Notes: a model not told the origin generated them from the letters alone. A stretch of 35,713 nt of DNA from Candidatus Competibacteraceae bacterium (GCA_003989075.1 RXIX01000024.1:1-35713); one strand, 5' to 3'; positions 19,453 through 31,108 are shown, counted from the first letter of the stretch. A program made the numbers and translations.

Positions 19453-20370
19453 ATGACGATGATGCAGCCTTTCCCTGGCGAAACACCCGCGCGGGGTATT
19501 CCCTCCAGACCGCGACATAGCTGCCTGCCGGCCCGTGCCGGCCTGGGCCTGAAGCCGCAACAGGTCGCCGACATCCTGGCACAGCAGCCGGATGTCGGTT
19601 TTTTCGAGATTCATGCCGAAAACTATCTGGTCGCCGGCGGTCCCTTTCATCACCACCTGAGCTGCATCCGCGACCGCTACCCGCTATCGATTCACGGTGT
19701 CGGGCTGTCCATTGGCGGTGAAGGACCGCTGGATAGTGCTCATCTCGACCGTCTGGCGGCGCTGATGGACCGCTATCAACCGCAGGCTTTCTCCGAACAT
19801 CTCGCCTGGTCGAGCCATGGCGGGGTGTTTTTCAACGATCTGCTGCCGCTGGCCTATGACCACGCCACGCTGATCCAGGTCTGCGACCATATCGACCAGG
19901 TTCAGCAGCGCCTGCAGTGGCGCCTGCTGCTGGAGAATCCGGCTACCTATGTTGAATTTGCCGCCTCGACCTGGGACGAAGCCAGCTTCATCAGCGAGAT
20001 TGTGCGCCGCACCGGCTGCGGCCTGCTGCTCGACATCAACAACGCCCATGTTTCCGCCGTCAATCATCAGCGCGACGCCCGGCACTACATCAGCGCGCTG
20101 CCGCTGGCGCAGGTCGGTGAAATTCACCTGGCCGGGTTCAGTGTCGATCACGATGCCGCTGGTGCAGAACTGCTGATCGACACGCACGGCGCGCCGGTCG
20201 ATGACGCGGTGTGGGCACTCTACGCTTTCGCACTGCAGCACCTGGGACCGACGCCAACCCTGATCGAGCGCGACCAGAATATTCCGCCGCTGCCGGTCCT
20301 GGTCGCCGAGGCGCACCATGCCGACCGGTTGCTCAGTGGTGAACCGCTGGTCACGGAGCTGTCAGCTTGA
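19453..20370 (+). CDS. bufB: DUF692 multinuclear non-haem iron oxygenase (BufB/GigA)
   Basis: MNIO enzyme of 305 residues with a TIM-barrel fold, expected to modify cysteines of the adjacent BufA precursor. Family metal-site segments appear in order: RAGLGLK, FFEIHAENYLVAGGP, SIHGVGLSIGGEG, FSEHLAWSSHGG, LLLENPATY, LLLDINNAHVSAVNHQ, GEIHLAGFSVDHD, LIDTHGAPV and LIERDQNIP. All the usual His, Asp and Glu ligand positions seem to be kept; the AGF tripeptide replaces the commoner AGH. The start ATG at 19453 has GAGGAA about 8 nt upstream, 51 nt after bufA. The stop overlaps the TTG start of bufC (TTGA). Methanobactin MbnB is a relative, but the DUF2282 and DUF2063 neighbours define the bufferin branch. 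Confidence 0.93.
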   Translation: MTMMQPFPGETPARGIPSRPRHSCLPARAGLGLKPQQVADILAQQPDVGFFEIHAENYLVAGGPFHHHLSCIRDRYPLSIHGVGLSIGGEGPLDSAHLDRLAALMDRYQPQAFSEHLAWSSHGGVFFNDLLPLAYDHATLIQVCDHIDQVQQRLQWRLLLENPATYVEFAASTWDEASFISEIVRRTGCGLLLDINNAHVSAVNHQRDARHYISALPLAQVGEIHLAGFSVDHDAAGAELLIDTHGAPVDDAVWALYAFALQHLGPTPTLIERDQNIPPLPVLVAEAHHADRLLSGEPLVTELSA

Positions 20371-21269
20371 GCAACCAACAGTCACAGGACTTGCGCTTTT
20401 CGTCATTCCCGCGTATGCGGGAATCCAGTAGCGTGTTGAAAAGAATGGATACCTGCTTTCACGGGAATGACGGAAAAAGTCAGGTAAGCGAAAGTCCTGA
20501 GTCATTGCAACAGGCCTTCGCCGCAGCCCTGCTCGATCCCGATCTGCCCTGTCCGCCGGGTCTGCGCACCTGGAATGGTTCCGACCCCGCGCAGCGCTTT
20601 GCCGTCTATCGCAATAACGTGCTGGTCTCACTGGTCGATGCACTGGCGGATACGTTTCCGGTCACCCGGGAACTGGTTGGCGACGAGTTTTTCCGGGCCA
20701 TGGCCAGCCTGTTTGTGCGCCAGATGCCACCGCGTTCCACCCAACTGGTCGATTACGGCGCCGGGATGCCGGCTTTTATCGCCACCTTTGCCCCTGCTGC
20801 CAGCGTGCCCTATCTGGCCGATGTGGCCCGGTTGGAATACCTGCGCATCCAGGCCTGCCACGCCGCCGATGCTCTGCCGCTGGCGGCGGAACAGTTGGCC
20901 CGGGTGCTGGCGCAACCGGAGCAATTGCCTGCCCTGCGCCTGATCGCACATCCGGCGCTGCGCCTGCTGTGCTCGCCGTATGCCATCGTGTCGCTGTGGG
21001 CCGCCCATCAGGGCCTGATCGCACTCGGCGACGTCGAGCCCTATCACCCGGAATCCGCCCTGGTGGTGCGGGCTGGGCTGGAGGTGGAAGTCATAACTAT
21101 GCCGCCCGGGGGAGACATTCTGCTCGCCCATCTGCTCGATGGCCTGAGCCTGGGCGAAGCCGCCGCGCGGGCCAGCACCGCCTGTGATCATTTTGATCTC
21201 ACCGCCAATCTGGCGCTGCTGCTGCGTCATGGCGCCTTTTCCGCGCTGCATCTACCCGTGGAGACCTGA
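20367..21269 (+). CDS. bufC: DUF2063 RiPP partner protein (BufC/GigB), with repeat-encoded insertion
   Basis: Putative DNA-binding-like DUF2063 protein that forms the substrate-recognition partner of BufB; 300 residues from the TTG at 20367. The start overlaps the bufB stop (TTGA) and has GGAG 8 nt upstream. The conserved domain begins at ESLQQAFAAALLDPDL (residue 45) and continues with RFAVYRNNVLVSLVDALADTFP, GDEFFRAMA, SLFVRQMPP and YLADVARLEYLR, all typical. Residues ~8-44 are encoded by a palindromic repeat element (20385-20499) and look foreign (SSFPRMRESSS, HGNDGK). An in-frame TTG at 20505 or ATG at 20445 could be used instead. The core domain appears intact, so the gene is probably functional. 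Confidence 0.88.
   Translation: MSNQQSQDLRFSSFPRMRESSSVLKRMDTCFHGNDGKSQVSESPESLQQAFAAALLDPDLPCPPGLRTWNGSDPAQRFAVYRNNVLVSLVDALADTFPVTRELVGDEFFRAMASLFVRQMPPRSTQLVDYGAGMPAFIATFAPAASVPYLADVARLEYLRIQACHAADALPLAAEQLARVLAQPEQLPALRLIAHPALRLLCSPYAIVSLWAAHQGLIALGDVEPYHPESALVVRAGLEVEVITMPPGGDILLAHLLDGLSLGEAAARASTACDHFDLTANLALLLRHGAFSALHLPVET
20385..20499. repeat. Palindromic MITE/REP-like element inside bufC
   Basis: Terminal inverted repeats CAGGACTTGCGCTT (20385-20398) and AAGCGAAAGTCCTG (20486-20499) match at 13 of 14 positions. Inside, ATTCCCGC/GCGGGAAT (20405-20412, 20417-20424) forms a perfect hairpin that reads ATTCCC-N8-GGGAAT, the pattern of the Neisseria dRS3 repeat and of similar intergenic repeats in Proteobacteria. 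TCATTCCCG (20403-20411) can also pair with CGGGAATGA (20462-20470), so the whole element can fold into one long stem. It has no ORF of its own. It lies in the 5' coding region of bufC and keeps the frame open. Confidence 0.8.
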
Positions 21270-21271
21270 AC

Positions 21272-21808
21272 TTGAATACCGTAATCACATCAAACATGCC
21301 CACACCAGACGCGGCCGCTCCGATTCCCCGCTGGGCACACTTCATCCCGCTGATCCTGCCACTGCTCGCACGCATTCCCGATTCACTGATCGCGCTGCTC
21401 GGGCGCTTTTCCATCGCCGCCGTGTTCTGGAAGTCGGGGCAAACCAAGATCGAGGGCCTGAGCATTGATCTGGTTGATGGCAGCTTCAGTCTCGGCATTC
21501 CCCGCCTGTCCGACTCGGCAGTCGCCCTGTTCCGCGATGAATACCGCTTGCCCCTGCTGCCAGCGGAACTCGCCGCACCACTGGCCGCCAGTGCGGAACA
21601 CGTTTTCCCGATCCTGCTGCTGCTCGGGCTGGCGACCCGCTTCTCGGCCCTGGCATTGCTCGGCATGACCCTGGTGATTCAGATCTTTGTCTATCCGGAC
21701 GCCTATCCCACACATGGTGTCTGGGCAGCTGTACTACTCTATCTGGTAGCCAGGGGACCTGGCGTACTGGCCATCGATCACTGGATTGCCCGGCATTACG
21801 CGCGGTAG
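21272..21808 (+). CDS. bufD: DoxX-family membrane protein of the buf operon (BufD/GigT)
   Basis: Integral membrane protein of 178 residues, DoxX family. Hydrophobic segments at about 37-53 (SLIALLGRFSIAAVFW), 105-125 (HVFPILLLLGLATRF), 127-142 (ALALLGMTLVIQIFV) and 148-165 match the four-helix DoxX fold, and the family signature LGRFSIAAVFWKSGQTK is present. In C. metallidurans the equivalent gene closes the gigPABT operon. The start is TTG at 21272, 2 nt after bufC, with GGAG 9 nt upstream; ATG at 21296 is an alternative. Its role in bufferin export, redox or assembly is not known from sequence. Confidence 0.85.
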   Translation: MNTVITSNMPTPDAAAPIPRWAHFIPLILPLLARIPDSLIALLGRFSIAAVFWKSGQTKIEGLSIDLVDGSFSLGIPRLSDSAVALFRDEYRLPLLPAELAAPLAASAEHVFPILLLLGLATRFSALALLGMTLVIQIFVYPDAYPTHGVWAAVLLYLVARGPGVLAIDHWIARHYAR

Positions 21809-21865
21809 GCAGGTGCCATTCCGCTCCTGCCATCCCCTTCATGCCACCGCCGATACAGGAAAACC

Positions 21866-22498
21866 GTGATCAGCACTGCACAGACGGCACCGCGCGCCGA
21901 GGCGCCAACCGCCGGAACCTTATGGGATCCCGCCTTTCTCGCGCAGTTGCGCCGCGACATGGTCCGCTTTGCCCAATTGCAGCTTCGCGACCCGGCCGGC
22001 GCCGAGGATGCGGTTCAGGAAGCCCTGGCCGCAGCCCTGAGCGGGCAGGGCCGCTTCAGCGGGCAGGCCGCTTTGAAAACCTGGGTGTTTGCCATTCTCA
22101 AAAACAAGATCGTGGATACCCTGCGGCTGCGGCAGCGCATGGCGACAATCACGCCCTTGGTCGCCGACGACAAGGATGAGGAGGACGATTTCGCGGTGCT
22201 GTTCAACACCAGGGGACACTGGCGGGCGGAAGACCGGCCCCACGCCTGGGGCGATCCCGAAACCACCCTGGCCCAGCAGCAGTTCTGGGCGGTCTTCGAG
22301 GCCTGCCTGACACGACTGCCCGACTCCGTGGCCCGGGTGTTTATGATGCGCGAGTTCCTGGACTTTGATACGCCGGGTATCTGCCAGGAACTGGCCATCA
22401 CCACCAGCCACTGCCACGTCATCCTGCACCGTGCCCGCATGCGTCTGCGGCTCTGCCTGGAACAGCGTTGGTTCACCACCGAGGCTCACCCATGTTGA
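21866..22498 (+). CDS. ECF-type RNA polymerase sigma factor
   Basis: Sigma70-family protein of 210 residues with only regions 2 and 4, as in ECF sigma factors. Region 2 is DMVRFAQLQLRDPAGAEDAVQEALAAA then LKTWVFAILKNKIVDTLR (the -10 recognition helix). A linker rich in acidic residues (DDKDEEDDF) follows. Region 4 is FEACLTRLPDSVARVFMMREFLDFDTPGICQELAITTSHCHVILHRARMRLR, the -35 helix-turn-helix. Start is GTG at 21866 with AGGAAA upstream. It comes 57 nt after bufD and overlaps the zinc-finger gene downstream. In C. metallidurans the ECF factor RpoQ serves gigPABT; by context this protein should control the buf promoter at 18964-18991. Confidence 0.9.
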   Translation: MISTAQTAPRAEAPTAGTLWDPAFLAQLRRDMVRFAQLQLRDPAGAEDAVQEALAAALSGQGRFSGQAALKTWVFAILKNKIVDTLRLRQRMATITPLVADDKDEEDDFAVLFNTRGHWRAEDRPHAWGDPETTLAQQQFWAVFEACLTRLPDSVARVFMMREFLDFDTPGICQELAITTSHCHVILHRARMRLRLCLEQRWFTTEAHPC

Positions 22499-22701
22499 CC
22501 TGCCATCACGTCACACACCTGCTGTCCGAAGCCCAGGATCGGCCGCTGTCCTGGCGCGAACGCATTCCGCTCACTATCCATCTGCTGATGTGCCCAGGAT
22601 GCAACAATTTTCGCCAGCAGATGACGTTCCTGCGCCAGGCCACGCGCCAGTACGCGCAAGGGCAAGCGGATTGCACTGATTCAAAGCCACCGCCGGACTG
22701 A
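22492..22701 (+). CDS. Small zf-HC2 anti-sigma-like protein
   Basis: Protein of 69 residues overlapping the sigma gene by 7 nt. The sequence has Cys4, His5, His6, a helix, then HLLMCPGCNNF, which is the H-x3-C-x2-C zinc motif of anti-sigma factors. No transmembrane segment follows, so it is a soluble mini anti-sigma rather than a membrane-bound one. A thiol- or metal-sensitive zinc site next to a metal-responsive RiPP operon suggests that the finger itself is the sensor; this is inference. ATG at 22492 is chosen; an upstream in-frame GTG at 22468 lies inside the sigma gene. Confidence 0.8.
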   Translation: MLTCHHVTHLLSEAQDRPLSWRERIPLTIHLLMCPGCNNFRQQMTFLRQATRQYAQGQADCTDSKPPPD

Positions 22702-22744
22702 GCGCTGCCGTTCCGATTGCCGCAACGCCAGACAGCGCGCAAAA

Positions 22745-22780
22745 AAAACCGTTCCGGGCACATATACCCGGAACGGTTTT
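22745..22780. terminator. Perfect bidirectional terminator
   Basis: AAAACCGTTCCGGG (22745-22758) and CCCGGAACGGTTTT (22767-22780) are a perfect 14-bp inverted repeat with an 8-nt loop, giving a GC stem flanked by A and T tracts on both strands. It sits between the convergent ends of the buf operon and the UPF0114 gene and can stop transcription from both sides. Confidence 0.92.
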
Positions 22781-22819
22781 GCATTTCAGCGCACCGGGCG
22801 GTGCGCCGTTCCCTTGCCC

Positions 22820-23353
22820 TTAATGATGACTGCGATGCTGGGCGAAGGCGATGCGGTCGACCACTGCCATCAGCAGCGCCGAAATCACGAAGGTCAGGTG
22901 GATCACCACCAGCCAGAACAACTGGCTGTTCCACACCGGCGTGTTGACATCCTGTGGCGGCGCGGTCATGAACGCCTTAAGCAGATGGATTGAGGAAATG
23001 GCCACGATCGACACCGCCAATTTGACCTTGATGGTCGCAGCATCGATCTTGCCCAGCCAGGATGGCTTCTCCTGATCACCGGTGGCATCCAGGCTGGAAA
23101 CGAAGGTTTCATAGCTGCTGAGAATCACCATCACCAGCAGATTAGCCACCAGGGTCAGGTCGATGAGTGCCAGCACCGCCAGCACCAGATCCACCTCGCT
23201 GGCGGTCGTGATGATGGCGTACAGGTGGATGACCTCCTGGAATGCCTTCACCGCAAACAGGACCAGCAAGGCGATCAACGCCAGATACAACGGTACCAGC
23301 AACCAGCGGCTGAGCAGAATGGTACGTTCGAGCATGGTTTCAATCAGTTTCAT
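22820..23353 (-). CDS. UPF0114 (YqhA/TIGR00645) membrane protein
   Basis: Inner membrane protein of 177 residues. Hydrophobic segments near residues 14-36 (SRWLLVPLYLALIALLVLFAV), 54-80 (VDLVLAVLALIDLTLVANLLVMVIL), 108-125 and 145-165 match the four-helix UPF0114 family. Family patterns LIDLTLVANLLVMVILSSYETFVS and KLAVSIVAISSIHLLKAFM are obvious. The family has no firmly known function. The gene is divergent from the H-NOX gene and shares a 168-bp promoter region with it; it ends towards the bidirectional terminator. Confidence 0.9.
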   Translation of the reverse strand: MKLIETMLERTILLSRWLLVPLYLALIALLVLFAVKAFQEVIHLYAIITTASEVDLVLAVLALIDLTLVANLLVMVILSSYETFVSSLDATGDQEKPSWLGKIDAATIKVKLAVSIVAISSIHLLKAFMTAPPQDVNTPVWNSQLFWLVVIHLTFVISALLMAVVDRIAFAQHRSHH

Positions 23354-23446
23354 TCGTTCACGTCAGTTGGGTCATTGGACTGGATGAAAGCAGCACACAG
23401 CAGCATCTGATATAGCACACACACATTTCAAGGACATCTGCCGCCC

Positions 23447-23490
23447 GTGACAACGCCGCTTGGAACGATAATACTTTCGATCAGTTCCAA
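23447..23490 (+). promoter_or_regulatory. Candidate promoter and operator-like dyad of the H-NOX operon
   Basis: GTGACA (23447-23452) and TAATAC (23469-23474) are spaced by 16 bp and may be the promoter. A perfect inverted repeat TTGGAAC (23460-23466) and GTTCCAA (23484-23490), with a 17-bp spacer, straddles the -10. Its position is right for a repressor or for control by a dimeric regulator. The match to a known operator is not evident. Confidence 0.35.
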
Positions 23491-23521
23491 TCCGCATCGC
23501 GCATTCGCCGGAGGTTTCCGT

Positions 23522-24078
23522 ATGTACGGCATGGTTAACCGGGCTCTGGAAGATATGGTCACCGAACAGTTCGGCGAGGACACCTGGGAGCGAATCAAGG
23601 CGGCCGCTGGAGTAGATGTCGAGGTCTTCATCACCAACGAAGGCTATCCCGACGAACTCACCTACCGGTTGGCGGCGGCGGCCAGCACCCTCCTCGGCCA
23701 GCCGGTGCCGGTGCTGCTGGAAGCCTTTGGCATGCACTGGGTGCTCAAGACCGCTCGCGAAGGCTATGGCGACCTGATGGATGCCCATGGCAGCACCCTG
23801 CCCGAATTCCTGCTTAACCTGCCCAACTTCCACACCCGGGTCAGCCTGATTTTCCCCTATCTGGAACCGCCGCGCTTTGCCTGCAGCGATGTCAGCGCAC
23901 AGTCGCTGCGCCTGCACTACTACTCGCATCGCGCTGGCCTGACGCCCTTCGTGCGCGGGCTGCTGCAGGGCCTGGGGCAGATGTTCGCCACCCCGATCAC
24001 CATCGAACAGGAGGCCGATCGTGCCACCGGTGCCGACCACGACATCTTCCACGTCTCCTGGATACCGCCGGCGACCGC

Positions 24079-24082
<4 letters not shown>
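23522..24082 (+). CDS. H-NOX haem-binding gas sensor
   Basis: Stand-alone H-NOX (haem NO/O2 binding) protein of 186 residues, normal for bacterial members. The proximal haem ligand is His104 in LPNFHTRVSLIFP and the propionate-binding motif Y-x-S-x-R is Tyr133, Ser135, Arg137 in HYYSHRAGL. The N-terminus MYGMVNRALEDMVTEQFGEDTWERI is typical. I see no obvious distal tyrosine just after the YxSxR motif, which would favour NO over O2, as in facultative organisms; this is inference. GGAGG lies about 8 nt before the ATG. The stop overlaps the start of the partner kinase (ATGA), the usual H-NOX operon order. Confidence 0.93.
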
Positions 24083-26517
<2,435 letters not shown>

Positions 26518-26547
<30 letters not shown>

Positions 26548-29500
26548 CGCGGCGATTGGGGCAGTCGGCGGCGCATCGCTGACCGCGCCCGGCCAGCTCC
26601 GCACATACAGGTCACGTTGCGGATAGGGAATCGAAATCCCGGCCGCCTTGAAGCAGTCCCAGATCGCCATCAGCACCTCGGCGCGGGTCTTGAACAGGCT
26701 GTCGCGGCTCATATCGACAAAGTATTGCAGGCGGAAATTCACCGCCGAATCGGCAAACTCCCACAACAGTACCAGCGGCTCGGGCTTGGGCAGAATCGCC
26801 GGATGCGCTTCCAGCACCTCGGCCAGCAGCTTTTGCACCTGATGCGGGTTGGATTCGTAGCTGGCGCCAATGATCAGCACCGTACGCAGTACCCGATCCT
26901 CATGGGTCCAGTTGGTGAAGGCATCGCTGATCACCGCCGCATTGGGAATGATCACGGTCTGGTTATCAAAGGTTTTCACCGTCAGCGAACGCATGCCAAT
27001 ACTGGCCACCTCACCTTCGTGTGGGCCGATCTTGACGATATCGCCGCTGCGCAAAGGCCGCTCGATGAGCAGAAACAGCCCACTGATGAAGTTATTGGCC
27101 AGGCTCTGCATGCCCAGGCCGATGCCGACGCCGACCGCACCGGCAAACACCGCCAGCGTGGTCAGATCGATGCCGATGATGCGCAGGATAGTCAGCAGGC
27201 CGATCAACACCACCGCGTACTGGGTGAACATCGACAGGCTGTGGCGCACACCCAGATCACTGATCCGCGACAGGATCCAGCGGTAGGTAATGGCCCGGCT
27301 CCATTGCCCCAGCCAGATCACCAGCACCAGCACCGTCACGGTCAGCGCGATCCGCCAGGGCGAGATGCCCGCATTGCCCACTTCGAACAGCGGTCGCTCC
27401 AGAAAGCCCCAGACCGAGGCAATCACCGCCGACTGGCTGGTCCAGCCGTAGGCGCGAAACAGCACCACCCAGGCCCCCCCATACAGCAGCAGATTCAGGA
27501 TACGGTGCAGCGGCGCAATGATGTCCTGCGTCCACAGCAGGCCATAACCCGAATGGGTCACCGCATAGTTCTTCAGGGCCACCACCAGATCGTTCAGCAG
27601 GCTGCGTGCCAATAGCCAACTGACCAGCACGGCCAGGAAGATCAGCAGATTGCCCGCCACCAGCCAGGCCAGGCGCAGATAACCGAGCAGACCCAGCACC
27701 GCCGCACCCAGCAGCGACAAAGGCAGCAGCAGACTGCCAAAACGCAGCAGCACGAACCAGAAGCGATCGCTATATACCGCGCCGATCCGTTCCACCACCA
27801 GACGGCGGATGCGCGCACCGGGCACAAAGGCCCAGAACCAGTAGAGCATGAACACGCGATCAAAGGCGGTGACCACGTTTTCGGGCAGATCGCTCAGATG
27901 CGCCAGCACTACCAGCGCCACCAGCAGACCGCCCAGACCCAGAGTCCAGCGCAGTTGCCGATACAGCGGCAGATGCTGCTGCCCAGCCGGCAGACGCGGC
28001 GCAGCCAGCAGCAACCAGGCCAGGCTCACCGGCAGGCGAATACCCACCCAGACCAGCGCCAGAGTCATCAAAATGCTCAGGCCCGGCGGCGGCGCCTCAA
28101 CCAGCCACAGCAGCAGCAGCAGCGCAGCAGCAAAGCCGGCACTGGGCAGATTCACCCGCGCCAGCAACAGCGTCCCGATGAACAACTGGCGCAAAAAGCT
28201 GTTATCAGCCAAATTGCGCGACTCAGCCTGTATCTGCAAGACCCGGCGCAGGCCACGCCCAATTAGCACTAGCAGCCAGAACAGCGCCCCCTGCAGGCTC
28301 ACCAGCATCACCCAGCGCAGCGCCGGAGCCTCCAGCATGGCCTTGAACGCCGCCTCAACACTCAGCCGGATCTGATAGAGCAGCACCTGCGGCACGATCG
28401 CCAGCCCCCGCAGCAACTGCTGCCAGGCATCGACACTGTCCGGATAGGGCTTGCGGGTCAACAAATCCTGCCGCAGCCGCTCCTGGTAGTAGATTTCCAG
28501 CCGCGCTTCGATGGCACTGACCTGCTGCTGCAGATCCTGCACCTGACCGGTGCGCTGGCCCAGCTCATCCAGCAATTGGTTGAGCTGTTGCAGTTCATCG
28601 TTGCGCTGGCGACGATCATTGCCAGCCACCGGCTCACGCCGCTCAATCACCTGGCGCTGCTGCACATAGATCGCGCTGCGCTGCTGCAGCAGTTCGGCAT
28701 TGCGCTGCAGATCCTCACGCATGGCATCAAAACGCTTGAGCGCCTCGTGCAGAGTGTCCGGATCAACGCCGCTCTCCTGCAACAGATCGCCAAGCCGCGC
28801 CAGTTCATTGCCCAGCTCACCCAGATGCCGCTCCAGATTCAGCAGGCTGATGCGCTCCTCGGTGATGCGCAGATCAGCACCCATGCGCTGCCAAGCTGCC
28901 AGCGACAGATCGCCCGGCGGCTGTGCCAGGCGCTGGCGCAGGGCACTGGCCCGGTCCTGCTGCGCACTCAGATCGGCCTGCAGGCGATCAACCAGATCCG
29001 ATTGGCTGCTCTGTCGGGCCTGTTCCTGACGCTGCTGGAAAATCTGCTCGACGCGCTGGCGCCACTGCTCGGCCACCTGCAGACGCAGCTTGACCACCTC
29101 GGCCTGCTCGCGCAGATTCTCCAGATGGCGTGTTTCCAGAGCCAGTTCGCCACGCTGCTGCATCAACGCCGTGCTGACCTGCTGTAACTGTGCGACCCGA
29201 TCCGCCGTGCCATCGGTCTGGCCCTTGACCGGGTTCTTGAGCAACTGCTCGCGGGTTTCCAGATCGCTGATGCTTTTTTGCAATTCGTCGATGCGGCGCC
29301 CGGTGTTGGCCAGTTCCGAGCTGTTACTGTCCTGACTGAGCCGGGCCGATTCCACGTCCACCCGCGTCTGTTCGAGCAGGGTCTCATCGAGCTGCTCGGG
29401 GCGCAGCGCTTCGAGCTGCTGTGGCAGATCAACCAGTTGCTGCTCGAAGGTGGCGCGGCTGCGCCGGATGCTGTCACGGTCGCGGTCGAGCACCTGACTG

Positions 29501-29655
29501 CGCGTCGCCTGCTGCTCAGCGGCCTTGGCGCTATCGAGTGGTGCCACCAGCGGCGGCGTGGACTGCGCCCAGGCCGGTGCGCCCAGCCCCAGCGCCAACA
29601 GCAGCGTCAATACGATCCAGACAGGATTTTTCACGGCAGAAACGGCCAGAGTCAT
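26518..29655 (-). CDS. mscK: MscK/KefA-type mechanosensitive channel
   Basis: Large mechanosensitive channel of the MscS superfamily, 1045 residues, slightly shorter than E. coli MscK (1120). A signal peptide (VWIVLTLLLALGLGAPAWA) precedes a long periplasmic coiled-coil region (~40-420), rich in Gln, Arg and Leu. A set of transmembrane helices (~440-800) follows and the pore-lining helix and beta domain start near residue 845: GVGIGLGMQSLANNFISGLF, then RPLRSGDIVKIG and VIIPNA. The channel opens on membrane tension to release solutes. I prefer ATG 29655 to the in-frame TTG at 29661; a GTG at 29634 would also keep the signal peptide. The 3' end overlaps the convergent kinase gene. Confidence 0.92.
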
Positions 29656-29705
29656 CGCCAATTCGCGTCTTGTGCTGTTGGTTTTCGAAACGGCTCGGGA
29701 GACGT

Positions 29706-30161
29706 TCAGATGATCGCGCCCGGCGCGACCCGCAGCCAGAAGGTCACCGGACCGTCATTGGTCAGGCTCACCTGCATATGCGCGCCAAAGCGGCCGGTAG
29801 CGACCGGTGCATACTGGCTGCGCGCCTGTTCGACCAGGTAGCCGAACCAGCGTTCACCCTCAGCGGGCAGCGCTGCCGGGGTGAAACTGGGGCGCAGGCC
29901 CTTTTGGGTATCGGCGGCCAGGGTGAACTGCGGCACCAGCAGCAGGCCGCCGCCACAGTCGCGCAGGCTGCGGTTCATCCTGCCCTCGGCATCGGCGAAC
30001 ACCCGATAGCGGAGCAGCCGCTCCAGCAGCCGATCCGCCTCGCGTGCGCCATCGCCGCGCTCCACGCCCAGCAGCACCAGCAACCCCGGGCCGATCGCGC
30101 CCACCACCGCACCCTCGACCTCGACCCGTGCCGCGCTGACCCGCTGCAGCAGCCCGATCAT
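29706..30161 (-). CDS. dtd: D-aminoacyl-tRNA deacylase
   Basis: Proofreading enzyme of 151 residues that removes D-amino acids (and glycine) from mischarged tRNAs; E. coli DtdA has 145. The N-terminus [17 protein letters not shown], the catalytic segment [16 protein letters not shown] and the cross-subunit NDGPVTFWL motif (the usual NxGPVT) are all present. The usual serine of the SQFTL motif is proline here (VPQFTL). Its start overlaps the stop of the proline iminopeptidase gene (ATGA), so the two are coupled, with pip first. Confidence 0.94.
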   Translation of the reverse strand: MIGLLQRVSAARVEVEGAVVGAIGPGLLVLLGVERGDGAREADRLLERLLRYRVFADAEGRMNRSLRDCGGGLLLVPQFTLAADTQKGLRPSFTPAALPAEGERWFGYLVEQARSQYAPVATGRFGAHMQVSLTNDGPVTFWLRVAPGAII

Positions 30162-31108
30162 GCCAGCCGGTCGGCAAAAGCCTGGGTGGCAGTCACCAGC
30201 GCATCGACAATGCCCGGCTCACTGGCGGCATGGCCGGCCGGGGTGATGATGCGCAGTTCCGCTTCCGGCCAGGCCTGATGCAGCGCCCAGGCCCCATCCA
30301 GCGGGCAGATCACATCGTAGCGGCCATGCACGATCACCCCAGGAATGCCGCGCAGCCGCCCAGCATCACGGACCAGTTGATCCGGCTCCAGGAAGCACTG
30401 ATTGACGAAGTAATGGCACTCGATGCGCGCCAGACTGAGCGCGCGGCGCGCCTCACTGAACTGCTCGATGGTATGGCTGTTGTGCTCCAGACTCAGGGTT
30501 GAGCCTTCCCACACCGACCAGGCCTTGGCGGCGCGCAACCGCTCCAGCTCATTGGCGCCGGTCAATCGCCGGTAATAGGCCTGGACCAGATCATCGCGCT
30601 CCGCCAGGGGAATCGGCGCCAGAAAATGCTCCCACAGGTCCGGAAACAGGCGACTGGCGCCCTGCTGATAAAACCAGTGAATATCCTGATCGCGGCACAG
30701 GAAGATGCCGCGCAGAATCAGGCCGAGCACCTGCTGCGGATGGGTTTCGGCATAGGCCAGCGCCAGGGTCGAGCCCCAGGAACCGCCAAACACGACCCAG
30801 CGCTCGATGCCCAGGTGCGTGCGCAGCCGCTCGATATCCGCCACCAGATCCCAGGTGGTGTTGTCGCGCAGCTCGGCATGGGGTGTCGATTGACCGCTGC
30901 CACGCTGATCAAACAGCACGATGCGATAACGCTGCGGATCGAAAAAGCGCCGGTGCAGCGGTTCGCAGCCCCCACCCGGCCCGCCGTGCAGGAACAGCAC
31001 CGGCAGACCCTCGGGATTGCCGCATTCCTCGATGTACAGGGTATGGCGCGCATCGACGGCGAGGCGCGAGGTGGCATAGGGCTTGATATCGGGAAACAGG
31101 ACGCGCAT
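30158..31108 (-). CDS. pip: Proline iminopeptidase
   Basis: Alpha/beta hydrolase of 316 residues that releases N-terminal proline from peptides in the cytoplasm (peptidase family S33). The oxyanion segment [13 protein letters not shown] is at 38-50, [11 protein letters not shown] is at 67-77, the nucleophile Ser110 is in [13 protein letters not shown], and the other triad members are Asp265 (HGRYDVICP) and His293 (AGHAASEP). The ATG at 31108 has GGAG about 7 nt upstream and gives the family start [11 protein letters not shown]; a longer frame from 31171 is unlikely. Translationally coupled to dtd. Confidence 0.94.
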   Translation of the reverse strand: MRVLFPDIKPYATSRLAVDARHTLYIEECGNPEGLPVLFLHGGPGGGCEPLHRRFFDPQRYRIVLFDQRGSGQSTPHAELRDNTTWDLVADIERLRTHLGIERWVVFGGSWGSTLALAYAETHPQQVLGLILRGIFLCRDQDIHWFYQQGASRLFPDLWEHFLAPIPLAERDDLVQAYYRRLTGANELERLRAAKAWSVWEGSTLSLEHNSHTIEQFSEARRALSLARIECHYFVNQCFLEPDQLVRDAGRLRGIPGVIVHGRYDVICPLDGAWALHQAWPEAELRIITPAGHAASEPGIVDALVTATQAFADRLA

